NCBI RefSeq assembly: GCF_015773195.1
Contig: NZ_JADWYK010000001.1
Span: forward strand, 682,001 to 746,000
From: Hymenobacter guriensis
GTDB lineage: Bacteria > Bacteroidota > Bacteroidia > Cytophagales > Hymenobacteraceae
Direction of reading: 5' to 3'
Length of the DNA: 64,000 nucleotides
Shown here: positions 27,281 through 35,370 of the stretch, piece by piece
Numbering within the stretch: the first letter of the stretch is position 1
How the letters are laid out: each line of letters starts with the position of its first letter
Translations under genes and position numbers: made by a program
The notes under the pieces: model-generated
The model's database searches: none
What the model saw: the letters and a program-made list of their open reading frames with translations, nothing else
What the model was told of the DNA's origin: nothing

Positions 27281-27435
27281 TTTTTGGTTATTCGTTGGTG
27301 GTTTTTGGTTTTTGGCTGCTGACCGATTTAGGAGTGTTCATGTTTCGCCAGAAACAGCGTGGCTTCTTTCAAAACCCGGCATCAAAACCGAAACCGGTGA
27401 CCAATAACCAAAAACCAGCGACCAAAAACCAATTT
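27281..27435. repeat. Heptad-arm inverted repeat filling the pheT-coiled-coil gap
   Basis: The left arm at 27281-27315 has words TTTTTGG, TTATTCG, TTGGTGG, TTTTTGG, TTTTTGG. The right arm at 27394-27435 has CCAATAA, CCAAAAA, CCAGCGA, CCAAAAA, CCAATTT. The element starts at the base next to the coiled-coil ATG and ends within the pheT stop codon, so it exactly fills the intergenic space. Confidence 0.8.
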
Positions 27436-29941
27436 ACTTCCGAATCAGCGCCCCGGCCTGCTGCTCGAACTGCTGGATGAGACGCGTCATCACCTGGTCG
27501 ATGGCCTGGTCGGTGAGGGTTTGGGTAGGGTCCTGAAGCAGGAAGCTCACGGAGTAGCTCTTCTTGCCTGCGCCCAGGTTTTCGCCCTCGTACACGTCGA
27601 ATACGTTCACCTGCTGCAGGAGCTTTTTCTCGGTGCGGCGGGCAATTTGCTGAAGCTGGTCGAAGGTAATGGTCTTATCCACCACCAAACTCAGGTCGCG
27701 GCGCACCTCCGGGAACTTCGGCAGTTCGCGGGCTACCAGCGCGTTCTTGTACTTGCGCATCAGCCAGTCCCAGTCCAGCTCGGCATACCACACCGGCTGC
27801 GACACATCCAACTGCTTGAGTACCGCCGATGACACGGCGCCCAGCTGCGCTACCGGCTGGTTTTGGGCCAGCAGCGTGAGGCCGCCCGCCAGGTAGGGGT
27901 GCTGCACCGGCTGCGAAGCAGGCTGCGCAAAACCCAAAGAGGCCAGTACCTGCTGCACCGCGCCGGCCAGCTGGTGGTAGGTAGCCTTGTCCGACTTCTG
28001 CTGCCAGGTTTCGGCGGCGGTATTGCCGGTGAGGTAAATGACCAGCTTGTTCTGCTCTTCGTACTGACCGTCGGCTTTGCGGCGGTAGGTTTTTCCAAAT
28101 TCGTAAAGCTTCAGGTCGCGCTGGCGGCGGTTCACGTTGTGGCGTACCACTTCCAGGCCGCTGTGCAGCATGGTAGGCCGCATAATGTTCAGCTCGGCGC
28201 TGTTGAAGTTGAGCAGCCGCACCAGCGCCTCGTTGTTTTCTCCGCTTTTCTCGAAGTACAGCGAGTTGGTGATGGAGTTGGTAATGATTTCCGAAAAGCC
28301 CTGCCCGCTGAGCAGCCGCGCCGTATTCTGGCGAATGATTTCCGGGTCGGGGTTGGGAAACTGGGCGAGGTAGCTGGCGGAGTTGTGCGGGCGCAAAGCC
28401 ACGTGGTTGTAGCCGTAGATGCGCAGGATTTCCTCGATGATGTCGGCTTCCCGGGTCACGTCCACTTTATGCGGCGGTACCGACAGGATCCACTCCACTG
28501 AAGAATTCTGAATGTTGAATTCTGAATTCTGAATTTCCGTTGCGGGAGCTTGGCTGGAATTCAGAATTCCTAATTCTGAATTCAGAATTTTTTCCTCCAC
28601 GATGAGAATATCGAGGTCGGTGAGAATCTGGCGGATGCGCTCCGGCGCAATAAACTGGCCTACCAGCTTTTCTACCCGGGGCAGACGCAGGCGCACGGGG
28701 GTGTGGCCGATGTGCGTGGGGTATTCATCCACGACGGGCGCGGCCACGGTGGCGCCGGCTACTTCCTGCAGCAGTAGGGCGGCGCGTTTCAGGGCAATGA
28801 GTACCATGTTGGGGTCTGTGCCCCGCTCGAAGCGGAAGGAGGCGTCGGTTTTGAGCTGGTGGGTCTGGCTGGTTTTGCGCACTACGGCCGGGGCGAAATA
28901 GGCGCTTTCCAGAAACACCCGCGTGGTGGCGTCTGACACGCCCGAAGTTTTGCCCCCGAACACGCCGGCCAGCGCCATTGGCGCCCCGTTGGCATCAGCA
29001 ATGACGAGGTCTTCGGCTTTGAGGGTGCGCTCCGTGCCGTCCAGGGTCGTGAACTTCTCGCCGGCTTCGGCCCGCTTCACGCGCACCTGGTTTCCGGCAA
29101 TCTGGTCGGCGTCGAAGGCGTGCAGGGGCTGGCCCAGCTCGTGCAGTACGAAGTTGGTAACGTCCACCACGTTGTTGATGGGCGACAGGCCGATACTGCG
29201 CAAACGGCGCTGCAGCCACTCCGGCGACGGGCCTACCTGCACCCCTTCCAGCAGCAAGCCGGCGTAGCGCGGATTGGCCTCTGCATCTTCAATTTTTACG
29301 CTAATAGGCTTTGAAGCTTCCGCAGACGCGTGGAAGTGGTTGATATCAGGCAGGTGGCAGGGCTGGCGCAGCAAAGCGCGCAGCTCCCGGGCCACCCCGA
29401 AGTGGGAGGCCGCATCGGCGCGGTTGGGCGTGAGGCCGATTTCAAACACCGAATCGGAACCCAGGCCGAAGTAGTTGGCGGCGGGCGTGCCGTTAGGCAG
29501 GTCGGTATCCAGCACCATAATGCCGGCGTGCGACTGGCCTAGTCCAATTTCGTCCTCGGCGCAGATCATACCTTCGGAAGCCGCTCCCCTGATTTTGGAC
29601 TTCTTGATTTTGAACGGCTCCCCGGTGGTAGGGTACAGCGTAGCCCCTTCCAGCGCCACTACCACGCGCTGCCCGGCCGCCACGTTGGGGGCCCCGCACA
29701 CAATCTGGCGCGGGGTGGCGTCGCCTACGTCTACGGTAGTTAAACTCAGCTTGTCGGCATCGGGGTGCTTTTCGCGGGTGAGCACCGTGCCCAGCACTAC
29801 GCCACGCAGGCCGCCGGGTACGCTTTCCAGCTCCTCAATCCCCTCCACTTCCAGGCCCGAGCCCGTGAGCAGGCGGCCAATTTCGTCGGCCGGTTTATCA
29901 GTGGAAATAAGCGTGCGAAGCCAGTCGTAGGATATTTTCAT
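27434..29941 (-). CDS. pheT: Phenylalanine-tRNA ligase beta subunit with a repeat-derived insert
   Basis: PheT charges tRNA-Phe together with PheS. The 835-residue product shows an N-terminal MKISYDWLRTLI, tRNA-binding EMAP-like domain (GVVLGTVLTREKHPDADKL), B3/4, B5 (VPPHKVDVTREADIIEEILRIYGYN), catalytic-like core (MRPTMLHSGLEVVRHNVNRR) and a C-terminal FDX-ACB anticodon-binding domain. In B5, before VPPHKVDV, a stretch of about 30 Asn/Ser/Ile-rich residues is encoded by a 7-base-word inverted repeat (28503-28591) and is absent from the family. pheS is not adjacent. Confidence 0.95.
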   Translation of the reverse strand: MKISYDWLRTLISTDKPADEIGRLLTGSGLEVEGIEELESVPGGLRGVVLGTVLTREKHPDADKLSLTTVDVGDATPRQIVCGAPNVAAGQRVVVALEGATLYPTTGEPFKIKKSKIRGAASEGMICAEDEIGLGQSHAGIMVLDTDLPNGTPAANYFGLGSDSVFEIGLTPNRADAASHFGVARELRALLRQPCHLPDINHFHASAEASKPISVKIEDAEANPRYAGLLLEGVQVGPSPEWLQRRLRSIGLSPINNVVDVTNFVLHELGQPLHAFDADQIAGNQVRVKRAEAGEKFTTLDGTERTLKAEDLVIADANGAPMALAGVFGGKTSGVSDATTRVFLESAYFAPAVVRKTSQTHQLKTDASFRFERGTDPNMVLIALKRAALLLQEVAGATVAAPVVDEYPTHIGHTPVRLRLPRVEKLVGQFIAPERIRQILTDLDILIVEEKILNSELGILNSSQAPATEIQNSEFNIQNSSVEWILSVPPHKVDVTREADIIEEILRIYGYNHVALRPHNSASYLAQFPNPDPEIIRQNTARLLSGQGFSEIITNSITNSLYFEKSGENNEALVRLLNFNSAELNIMRPTMLHSGLEVVRHNVNRRQRDLKLYEFGKTYRRKADGQYEEQNKLVIYLTGNTAAETWQQKSDKATYHQLAGAVQQVLASLGFAQPASQPVQHPYLAGGLTLLAQNQPVAQLGAVSSAVLKQLDVSQPVWYAELDWDWLMRKYKNALVARELPKFPEVRRDLSLVVDKTITFDQLQQIARRTEKKLLQQVNVFDVYEGENLGAGKKSYSVSFLLQDPTQTLTDQAIDQVMTRLIQQFEQQAGALIRK
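28503..28591. repeat. Heptad-arm inverted repeat inside pheT
   Basis: The left arm at 28503-28537 is five words in register: GAATTCT, GAATGTT, GAATTCT, GAATTCT, GAATTTC. The right arm at 28557-28591 is GAATTCA, GAATTCC, TAATTCT, GAATTCA, GAATTTT, the complement class. The spacer is 19 bases. Translation stays open through both arms. Confidence 0.88.
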
Positions 29942-29944
29942 TGG

Positions 29945-30040
29945 GTAATCAGTTGCCGGTTGCCAAGTGTCAGGTGCCTGCCGACGGTTTCAGACAACCA
30001 GCACAAACTGGCAACCGACAACGCACAACCGGCAACTGAC
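29945..30040. repeat. Heptad-arm inverted repeat in the pheT leader
   Basis: The left words are GTTGCCG, GTTGCCA, AGTGTCA; the right words (30006-30040) are AACTGGC, AACCGAC, AACGCAC, AACCGGC, AACTGAC. It lies between the pheT -7 box and its start codon, so it would be transcribed as a structured leader. Confidence 0.78.
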
Positions 30041-30046
30041 TTCGGG

Positions 30047-30054
30047 CAAAGGTA
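30047..30054 (-). promoter_or_regulatory. Bacteroidota -7 box for pheT
   Basis: The minus strand reads TACCTTTG, an exact TAnnTTTG match, 105 bases before the pheT ATG. The repeat at 29945-30040 separates the two. Confidence 0.5.
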
Positions 30055-30133
30055 CGGATTCGGGCGGGCGCCGGAAAACGAACTGACTCGCGGGGTTTCG
30101 GTGTATATTTCGGTACAGCAACGCCTGTTTTCT

Positions 30134-30742
30134 ATGTCGAACCGCCCTGCTATTTCGGAAGAAGCTATTGTACTGCGTGGCCCGCTCGTCACCCGCTTCA
30201 GCGACGAGGAGTTTTTCCAGTTCTGCCAGGACAACCGCGACCTGCGTGTGGAGCGCACTTCCGACCACGAAATCATTTTTATGTCCCCCGCCGGCTCACT
30301 TTCCAGCAAACACAACAATGAGGTGTTGTTTCAACTCACGTTGTGGAACAAACACACCAGGCTTGGTGAGGTACGCGAGTCATCAGCGGCCTACGTATTG
30401 CCCGATAAGGCCACACTTTCCCCCGATGCCTCGTGGTTTAGCCACGCTACCTGGGCGCGGGTGCCCGTGTCGGAGCGCAACAAATTCCTGCCGGTCTGCC
30501 CCGAGTTCGTGGTGGAAGTAAAGTCGCCTTCGGACCGGACTACCACCCTGCAAGCCAAAATGGAGCAATGGCTGAACAACGGGGCGCAACTGGGCTTCCT
30601 GCTGGATTGCGAAACCGAAACCGCCTGGGTGTACCGCCCCGGTCGGCCCGCGGAGGAAATACGCGGCTACGACCAGGAGCTTAGCGGCGAGGCGGTGCTA
30701 CCCGGTTTCCGGTTGGATATGCGGCCGTTGCGGGCCGAGTAG
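30134..30742 (+). CDS. Uma2-family endonuclease-like protein
   Basis: The 202-residue product starts MSNRPAISEEAIVLRGP. It has the Uma2 (DUF820) PD-(D/E)XK layout: RFSDEEFFQFCQDNRDLRVE, a central strand ending in DASWF with an acidic residue, then FVVEVKSPSD with the E-x-K pair. WLNNGAQLGFLLD and EIRGYD-type endings are typical. Such proteins are abundant and mostly uncharacterised; nuclease activity is family inference. It converges with the DUF1684 gene. Confidence 0.87.
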   Translation: MSNRPAISEEAIVLRGPLVTRFSDEEFFQFCQDNRDLRVERTSDHEIIFMSPAGSLSSKHNNEVLFQLTLWNKHTRLGEVRESSAAYVLPDKATLSPDASWFSHATWARVPVSERNKFLPVCPEFVVEVKSPSDRTTTLQAKMEQWLNNGAQLGFLLDCETETAWVYRPGRPAEEIRGYDQELSGEAVLPGFRLDMRPLRAE

Positions 30743-30757
30743 CCTACTATTTGCCCG

Positions 30758-31396
30758 TTACTCATCTGCGTGGTCATCGTGGCTATGAAACTCTTTTTCG
30801 CCGGCTTCAATGGCCACGGGCAGGCGGTTATCGGTAGGCGGCACAGGGCAGGCGTAGCTGTCGTTGTAGGCGCAGTAGGGGTTGTATGCCTCATTGAAGT
30901 CCAGCACCAGCTCGGTGGCATCAGCGGCAGGCAAGGCAGCATCGAGGTAGCGGCCCCCGCCGTAGGTGGTGAAGCCGTTGGTTTTGTCGGTGAAAGGCAC
31001 AAACAGCGTGGAATCCTGGCCGTCGGCTTTCAGAAACAGCGTGAGCTGGTACTCCTGCTTATCCAGAATGAACTTGGCCCGGCCCCAGCGCAGGTAGGCA
31101 TCGGCTTTGCCATCGGTGAGGGCCATTTGCACGGTGTCGCGGCGCGGGAAGGTTTCCAGCTGCGCTTCCAGTTGGTACGTCTTGTTGGGCGCAAAGTAGC
31201 GCAGGCTGTCGAACGTGTCGCGCTGCTCCTGGCTGAGCGGAGAGCCATCAACCCGGCGGAAGGCGTCGTTTTTTTCCTGCCGGTCTTTGCGCAGACGCAG
31301 GGCGTATTGGTTGTCGTTAAACACCAGATCAGCCAGGAAATAGCCGATAACAACCAGTAGCCCAAGGCCAATGAAGAATTTGGGGGTAATGCGCAT
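30758..31396 (-). CDS. DUF1684 family protein, membrane-anchored
   Basis: The 212-residue product has an N-terminal membrane segment (FFIGLGLLVVIGYFLADLVF). DUF1684 features follow: an Arg/Lys-rich helix, RYFAPNKTYQLEAQLE, FTDKTNGFTTYGGGRYLD, and NEAYNPYCAYNDSYACP with PPTDNRL. The family is widespread and of unknown function. The -7 box at 31401-31408 ends four bases before the ATG, so the message may be leaderless. Confidence 0.87.
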   Translation of the reverse strand: MRITPKFFIGLGLLVVIGYFLADLVFNDNQYALRLRKDRQEKNDAFRRVDGSPLSQEQRDTFDSLRYFAPNKTYQLEAQLETFPRRDTVQMALTDGKADAYLRWGRAKFILDKQEYQLTLFLKADGQDSTLFVPFTDKTNGFTTYGGGRYLDAALPAADATELVLDFNEAYNPYCAYNDSYACPVPPTDNRLPVAIEAGEKEFHSHDDHADE

Positions 31397-31400
31397 GCGA

Positions 31401-31408
31401 CAAAGGTA
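31401..31408 (-). promoter_or_regulatory. Bacteroidota -7 box abutting the DUF1684 start
   Basis: The minus strand reads TACCTTTG with only four bases between it and the ATG at 31396. If used, transcription would begin at or next to the start codon. Confidence 0.5.
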
Positions 31409-31450
31409 GCGGCCGGGGGGCAGTTGCGCGTTTTCCGCTGTTCACAAAGC

Positions 31451-31544
31451 GCCATGCCGAGCGCAGCCGAGGCATCCCGCTCGTGTAGTAATCAATAGCA
31501 CCACAACATCAGCACGCGAGATGCCTCGGCTGCGCTCGGCATGA
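31451..31544. repeat. Palindromic intergenic element with long inverted arms
   Basis: The left arm at 31451-31483 reads CATGCCGAGCGCAGCCGAGG and the right arm at 31514-31544 is its complement (CCTCGGCTGCGCTCGGCATG). About 30 bases lie between them. It sits between the DUF1684 and radC genes. The form (GTCAtgcCGAGC.) recalls the arms of the two elements at 6802 and 16128. Confidence 0.85.
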
Positions 31545-31555
31545 CGTTCTTTTAT

Positions 31556-31576
31556 CACCTGACAACGGGCAACCGG
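31556..31576. repeat. Single-arm heptad repeat at the radC stop
   Basis: Words CACCTGA, CAACGGG and CAACCGG run up to the radC stop codon. It is the same word class as the element at 29945-30040. Confidence 0.55.
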
Positions 31577-31579
31577 CAG

Positions 31580-32317
31580 CTACAATGTGCCTTCGTCGGC
31601 AAAGCTGTAGTAGCCGGCGTCGGTGTAGATGAGGTGGTCGAGGATGGGCAGGTCGAGGAACTGGCCGGCTTCCTTGAGCTTGCGGGTGAGGGCAATGTCG
31701 GCGGCAGAAGGATTGCGGTTGCCGCTGGGGTGGTTGTGCACCAGGATGATGGACGACGCCAGCTGCTCCAGGGCTTCCTTGAAGATGAGCTTGGGGTCGG
31801 CCACGGTGCCGGCTACCCCGCCGCGGCTGATGCTCACGGTGCGCATCACCACGTTGGCCCGGTTGAGTAGCACCACCCAGAACTCCTCGTGGGGCAAATC
31901 CTGCAGATGCGGCCGGATAACGCGGTAGATATCGGCCGAGGAGGTGATGGTAGCCCGAGCCGGCACATCGGCTTCTTTGCGGCGGCGGCCCAGCTCCAGC
32001 GCCGCTATGATGGTAATGGCCTTGGCTTCGCCAATACCTTTTTGCTTCATCAGCTCCTTCACCGAGAGGCGGGCCAGGGCGTTCAGGTCATTCTGCACCG
32101 CGTTGAGCACCAGCTTGGCTACATCCACGGCTGACAGCCGGGCCGTGCCGGAGCCCAGCAGAATTGCCATCAGCTCGGCATCGGAAAGGGCCGCACGACC
32201 TTTTTGGAGCAGCTTTTCACGGGGCCGGTCTTCCTCGGCCCAGGCCTTGATGCTGAAGGAGGAAGGCGCCGCGTAGTGCAGGGGCGAAGTGTCGGACAGC
32301 AGCTCGGATAGCGTCAC
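31580..32317 (-). CDS. radC: RadC/JAB-domain protein
   Basis: The 245-residue product has the UPF0758 layout: an N-terminal helix-hairpin-helix part (DRPREKLLQKGRAALSDAELMAILLGSG) followed by an MPN/JAB domain. The metal site is intact in ILVHNHPSGNRNPSAAD, preceded by HEEFWVVLLNRAN. The family is called DNA repair protein RadC, but a repair role is not proven and the JAB fold suggests a metalloprotease. Translation probably starts at GTG 32317, since no in-frame ATG precedes the conserved part. Confidence 0.93.
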   Translation of the reverse strand: MTLSELLSDTSPLHYAAPSSFSIKAWAEEDRPREKLLQKGRAALSDAELMAILLGSGTARLSAVDVAKLVLNAVQNDLNALARLSVKELMKQKGIGEAKAITIIAALELGRRRKEADVPARATITSSADIYRVIRPHLQDLPHEEFWVVLLNRANVVMRTVSISRGGVAGTVADPKLIFKEALEQLASSIILVHNHPSGNRNPSAADIALTRKLKEAGQFLDLPILDHLIYTDAGYYSFADEGTL

Positions 32318-32468
32318 GGGCAGGAAGAGGTAAGATAGAAAGGGGAATAACTATGTGAAAAATACCATATCCCAAGGAAATCTAAAGTAAAAAGCCAAAA
32401 TCTTCGTCTGCTGCTTTTGCCGGGCCGGGGCTGAACTAAATGCGCCGCCTACGGTTTTGCCTCCTGTT

Positions 32469-33707
32469 ATGTCTCGACTTACTGGTTCTCTCTTTTTCCT
32501 GGCGGCCCTGGTGGCGGCCGAATGGTATAGTTTTCAAGCCGTGCGGATGCTGGCTCCGGCCCCCGGTTCCTCGTCCCGGCGCCTGGTGCTGATCGGGTAC
32601 TGGGTGCTCACGGTGGCGGTGTGGGCGCTGGGTTTCTGGGCCATGAGCAACCGGCGCGAGCATCCTTCCTTCAAGTCCTACCTTGGGGGCGTGTTGCTGG
32701 CTATGCTGGCCGCCAAGCTGGTAATACTTATTCCGCTGCTGCTGGAAGACCTCGTGCGCCTAGGGCGCTGGGCCTGGCAGGCCGTAAGCCGGCCGGCCGG
32801 CAGCGGTACTGGCCCGGCTATTTCACGGAGTGAGTTTCTGAGCAAAGCCGCCCTGCTGGCCGGGGCCGTGCCATTTGTGTCGCTTATCTGGGGCATGGTG
32901 AAGGGCGGTACCGATTACACGGTGCGGCGCGTGACGCTGCGCTTCCCCAACCTGCCGGCCTCCTTCGACGGCTTCCGGTTACTGCAGATTTCCGACTTGC
33001 ACACGGGTTCCTTTCACTCCAAAGAGCCGCTGCAGCGCGCCGTGGCCCTCATCAACCAGCAGCAGGCTGATCTGGTGGTCATGACCGGCGACCTGGTAAA
33101 CAACCTGGCCACGGAGGTGGAAGAGCACATCGACACGCTGGCGGGAATTAAGTCCAAGCTGCCCATCTTTTCCATCCTCGGCAACCACGACTACGCCGAC
33201 TACGTGGAGTGGCCCAGCCCCCAGGAGAAAACGGCCAACCTGAACCGCCTCAAGCAGAACCACGCCAAAATCGGCTGGCGTCTGCTGCTCGATGAAAGCC
33301 ACACGCTGGAGCGCAACGGCGAAAAGATTTCCATTATTGGGGTGGAAAACTGGGGTGCCCAGATGCGCTTCCCCAAGTATGGCAACCTGGCCAAAGCCCA
33401 CGCCACCTCCGGCGACGCGCCCTTCAAAATTCTGCTTTCCCACGACCCCTCGCACTGGGACGCGCAGGTGCACGAGTACCCCGATATCGACCTTACGCTC
33501 TCGGGCCACACCCACGGCATGCAATTCGGCATTAACCTGTCGTTTCTGAAGTGGAGCCCCGTGCAGTATGCCTACAAGCAGTGGGCCGGCCTCTACCAGC
33601 GCGGCAAGCAGTACCTCTATGTGAATGCCGGCCTGGGCTTTATCGGCTACCACGGCCGGGTGGGCTTCCTGCCCGAAATCACCGTATTCGAGCTCAAGCG
33701 CGCCTAA
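32469..33707 (+). CDS. Membrane-anchored metallophosphoesterase
   Basis: The 412-residue product has N-terminal membrane helices (about residues 5-20, 40-56, 68-88). A calcineurin-like phosphoesterase domain follows with LLQISDLHTGSF, VMTGDLVNN, ILGNHDYADY, LLSHDPSHWD and LSGHTHGMQFG. This matches the YkuE/YaeI branch, some of which act on lipid A precursors or cell-wall lipids; the substrate here is not known. ATG 32469 was preferred to TTG 32457. A terminator follows at 33731. Confidence 0.9.
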   Translation: MSRLTGSLFFLAALVAAEWYSFQAVRMLAPAPGSSSRRLVLIGYWVLTVAVWALGFWAMSNRREHPSFKSYLGGVLLAMLAAKLVILIPLLLEDLVRLGRWAWQAVSRPAGSGTGPAISRSEFLSKAALLAGAVPFVSLIWGMVKGGTDYTVRRVTLRFPNLPASFDGFRLLQISDLHTGSFHSKEPLQRAVALINQQQADLVVMTGDLVNNLATEVEEHIDTLAGIKSKLPIFSILGNHDYADYVEWPSPQEKTANLNRLKQNHAKIGWRLLLDESHTLERNGEKISIIGVENWGAQMRFPKYGNLAKAHATSGDAPFKILLSHDPSHWDAQVHEYPDIDLTLSGHTHGMQFGINLSFLKWSPVQYAYKQWAGLYQRGKQYLYVNAGLGFIGYHGRVGFLPEITVFELKRA

Positions 33708-33730
33708 TCCGCAGGTTTTCACGTCAATCA

Positions 33731-33764
33731 AAACGCCACTGATTTTCAGATCAGTGGCGTTTTT
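33731..33764 (+). terminator. Rho-independent terminator after the phosphoesterase gene
   Basis: Arms AACGCCACTGA and TCAGTGGCGTT with loop TTTTCAGA are followed by TTTT. Confidence 0.85.
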
Positions 33765-33862
33765 GCTGTTGAGCTAAGGGGCCGGAGCAACCGTGCCGCA
33801 AACCCCACCGTATAGGCACCCATCTTCCCTTCTCTCCCCTCCCACCAAACTCTCCTTCTCTC

Positions 33863-34522
33863 ATGAAAAAGACCATTCTTTTCCTCTCGTGCGCCGTGGC
33901 GCTGACGATGGGAGCCTGTTCGCAGGAAAAAACGACCGACACTGCCACCACCGAAGCAGGTGACGGCATGACGACCACCACGACGACCACTACGACGACT
34001 ATGTCGCCGGCTATGTACACCAAAGAGGCCGTGGAAAGCCGGGCCGACCGCATTGCGGCCGATATGGCTGCCAAAATGAAGCTGGATGACGCCATGCGCA
34101 CCAAAGTGCGCACCGTGTACGTGAACCGCGGCATGCGCATGAGCGAGTTGGCCAATAAGTACGCCACCGATACCACCGGTATGGCCGCTGACATGCGCAA
34201 CGTGTACAGCGAGTCGGACATGGAAATGAAGCAGGTATTCGTAGACCCGGCCATGTACACGCAGTATGAAACTGACCGCATGAGCTATTACGACACCAAC
34301 TACATGGACGACGCCAGCATGACGGCTGATGCTTCCGCCTCGTCGGATGCCAGCATGGACGCTAACTCGAAAACCAAGTACGACGATGGCTCGAAGGTGA
34401 AAGTAAAAAGCGACGGCGACGTGAAAATCAAAGATGCTGAGGGCAATAAAACCAAAATGGACGCCGACGACGGCACCGTGAAGGACAAGCCCGAAGACGG
34501 CGACAAAACCGTTATCAAGTAA
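33863..34522 (+). CDS. Lipoprotein with poly-Thr tract and acidic/basic tail
   Basis: The 219-residue product has lipobox MGACS near residue 18. A run of ten Thr encoded by ACG/ACC/ACT codons follows. A helical part comes next (ESRADRIAADMAAKMKLDD, VRTVYVNRGMRMSELANKYA) that resembles the DUF4168/DUF3826-like helical repeats seen in Bacteroidota envelope proteins. Its C-terminus is Asp/Lys-rich, ending DKPEDGDKTVIK. No family is certain. A terminator follows. Confidence 0.72.
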   Translation: MKKTILFLSCAVALTMGACSQEKTTDTATTEAGDGMTTTTTTTTTTMSPAMYTKEAVESRADRIAADMAAKMKLDDAMRTKVRTVYVNRGMRMSELANKYATDTTGMAADMRNVYSESDMEMKQVFVDPAMYTQYETDRMSYYDTNYMDDASMTADASASSDASMDANSKTKYDDGSKVKVKSDGDVKIKDAEGNKTKMDADDGTVKDKPEDGDKTVIK

Positions 34523-34560
34523 GCAGCGCCCGGCCCATCTGGCCGGATACTTGCTTTCGT

Positions 34561-34595
34561 AAAGCCCCTGCCGTGCAACGGCGGGGGCTTTTTTT
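34561..34595 (+). terminator. Rho-independent terminator after the poly-Thr lipoprotein gene
   Basis: Arms AAAGCCCC.GCCGT and ACGGC.GGGGCTTT are followed by a T7 run. Confidence 0.88.
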
Positions 34596-34672
34596 GCCTC
34601 CTTGCCAGCGGCCTGGTCGATGAAACCCGGGCGCTGGCCGGTTTTAGTCAGCTGGTCGTGGTGGCCATGTAT

Positions 34673-34680
34673 TAGCTTTG
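34673..34680 (+). promoter_or_regulatory. Bacteroidota -7 box abutting a start codon
   Basis: TAGCTTTG matches TAnnTTTG exactly and ends six bases before the ATG at 34687. The message would be leaderless or nearly so. Confidence 0.55.
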
Positions 34681-34686
34681 TAGGTG

Positions 34687-35367
34687 ATGTCGTTTCGTTT
34701 GCTACCCGTTGTATTGCGTGCTTTGCTCTGCCTGCTGCCTTTGCTGCTGGCCGGGCGGCAGGCCGCCGCACAGGTACGGGTAACGGGGTCGGTGGAGGAA
34801 GCCGCTACGCGCAAGCCTATTCCCGGCGCCTCGGTGGTGGTGCAGCGCACCCGCCAGGGCGTGGTGGCCAACGAAGAAGGCGACTTCAGCATCTCCGTAG
34901 CCCGCACCGATACCCTCGTGTTTCGGGCAGTGGGATTCAAGCCCCAGCGGCTGCCGCTGGGCGGCTCGGGTCTTTCGCAGCTGATTGTCCAGATCAAGCT
35001 GGTGCGCGACAGCGTGCTGCTGCGCGAGGTGCAGGTGCGCAGCGGCCGCCCCAACGATGCCACCATCAACCGGGCCCTGCGCAATATCAAGCGGCCCAGC
35101 ACCGCGCCCACCAGCGCCGTAAAGCGCCCGCCCGCACCCAAGCCCCTTTTCCCCGTCGATTCGGCCGCACCGAAGCCGCCCACGCCAACCCTGCAGAGCC
35201 CGGTGAGTTTGCTCTACGACCAGTTCTCGCGCGAGGGCAAGGAGCGGCGCAAGATGGAGGAAATCCGGGCCGCCGAAAAAGCCGCGGCGGACGCCGCCAA
35301 AAGCCGCCGGGCCCGCCTGAAGTACAACCGCAACTTCAAGGAAAACACCGGCTACGAGGTGGAATAA
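34687..35367 (+). CDS. Carboxypeptidase-like regulatory domain protein, secreted
   Basis: The 226-residue product has a signal peptide ending QAAAQ. A CarboxypepD_reg-like domain follows (VRVTGSVEEAATRKPIPGAS, VVANEEGDFSISVARTDTLV, KLVRDSVLLREVQV), as at the N-terminus of TonB receptors, but without a receptor barrel. The remainder is a Pro/Ala-rich linker and a Lys/Arg/Glu-rich helix ending KENTGYEVE. It may interact with envelope partners. A GTG three bases upstream is an alternative start. The octad repeat lies just downstream. Confidence 0.8.
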   Translation: MSFRLLPVVLRALLCLLPLLLAGRQAAAQVRVTGSVEEAATRKPIPGASVVVQRTRQGVVANEEGDFSISVARTDTLVFRAVGFKPQRLPLGGSGLSQLIVQIKLVRDSVLLREVQVRSGRPNDATINRALRNIKRPSTAPTSAVKRPPAPKPLFPVDSAAPKPPTPTLQSPVSLLYDQFSREGKERRKMEEIRAAEKAAADAAKSRRARLKYNRNFKENTGYEVE

Positions 35368-35370
35368 ACG

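Noticed and set aside
33970..34000. Poly-Thr codon tract as a phase-variation switch
   Set aside because: The tract is a trinucleotide repeat with mixed codons, so slippage would not shift the frame.
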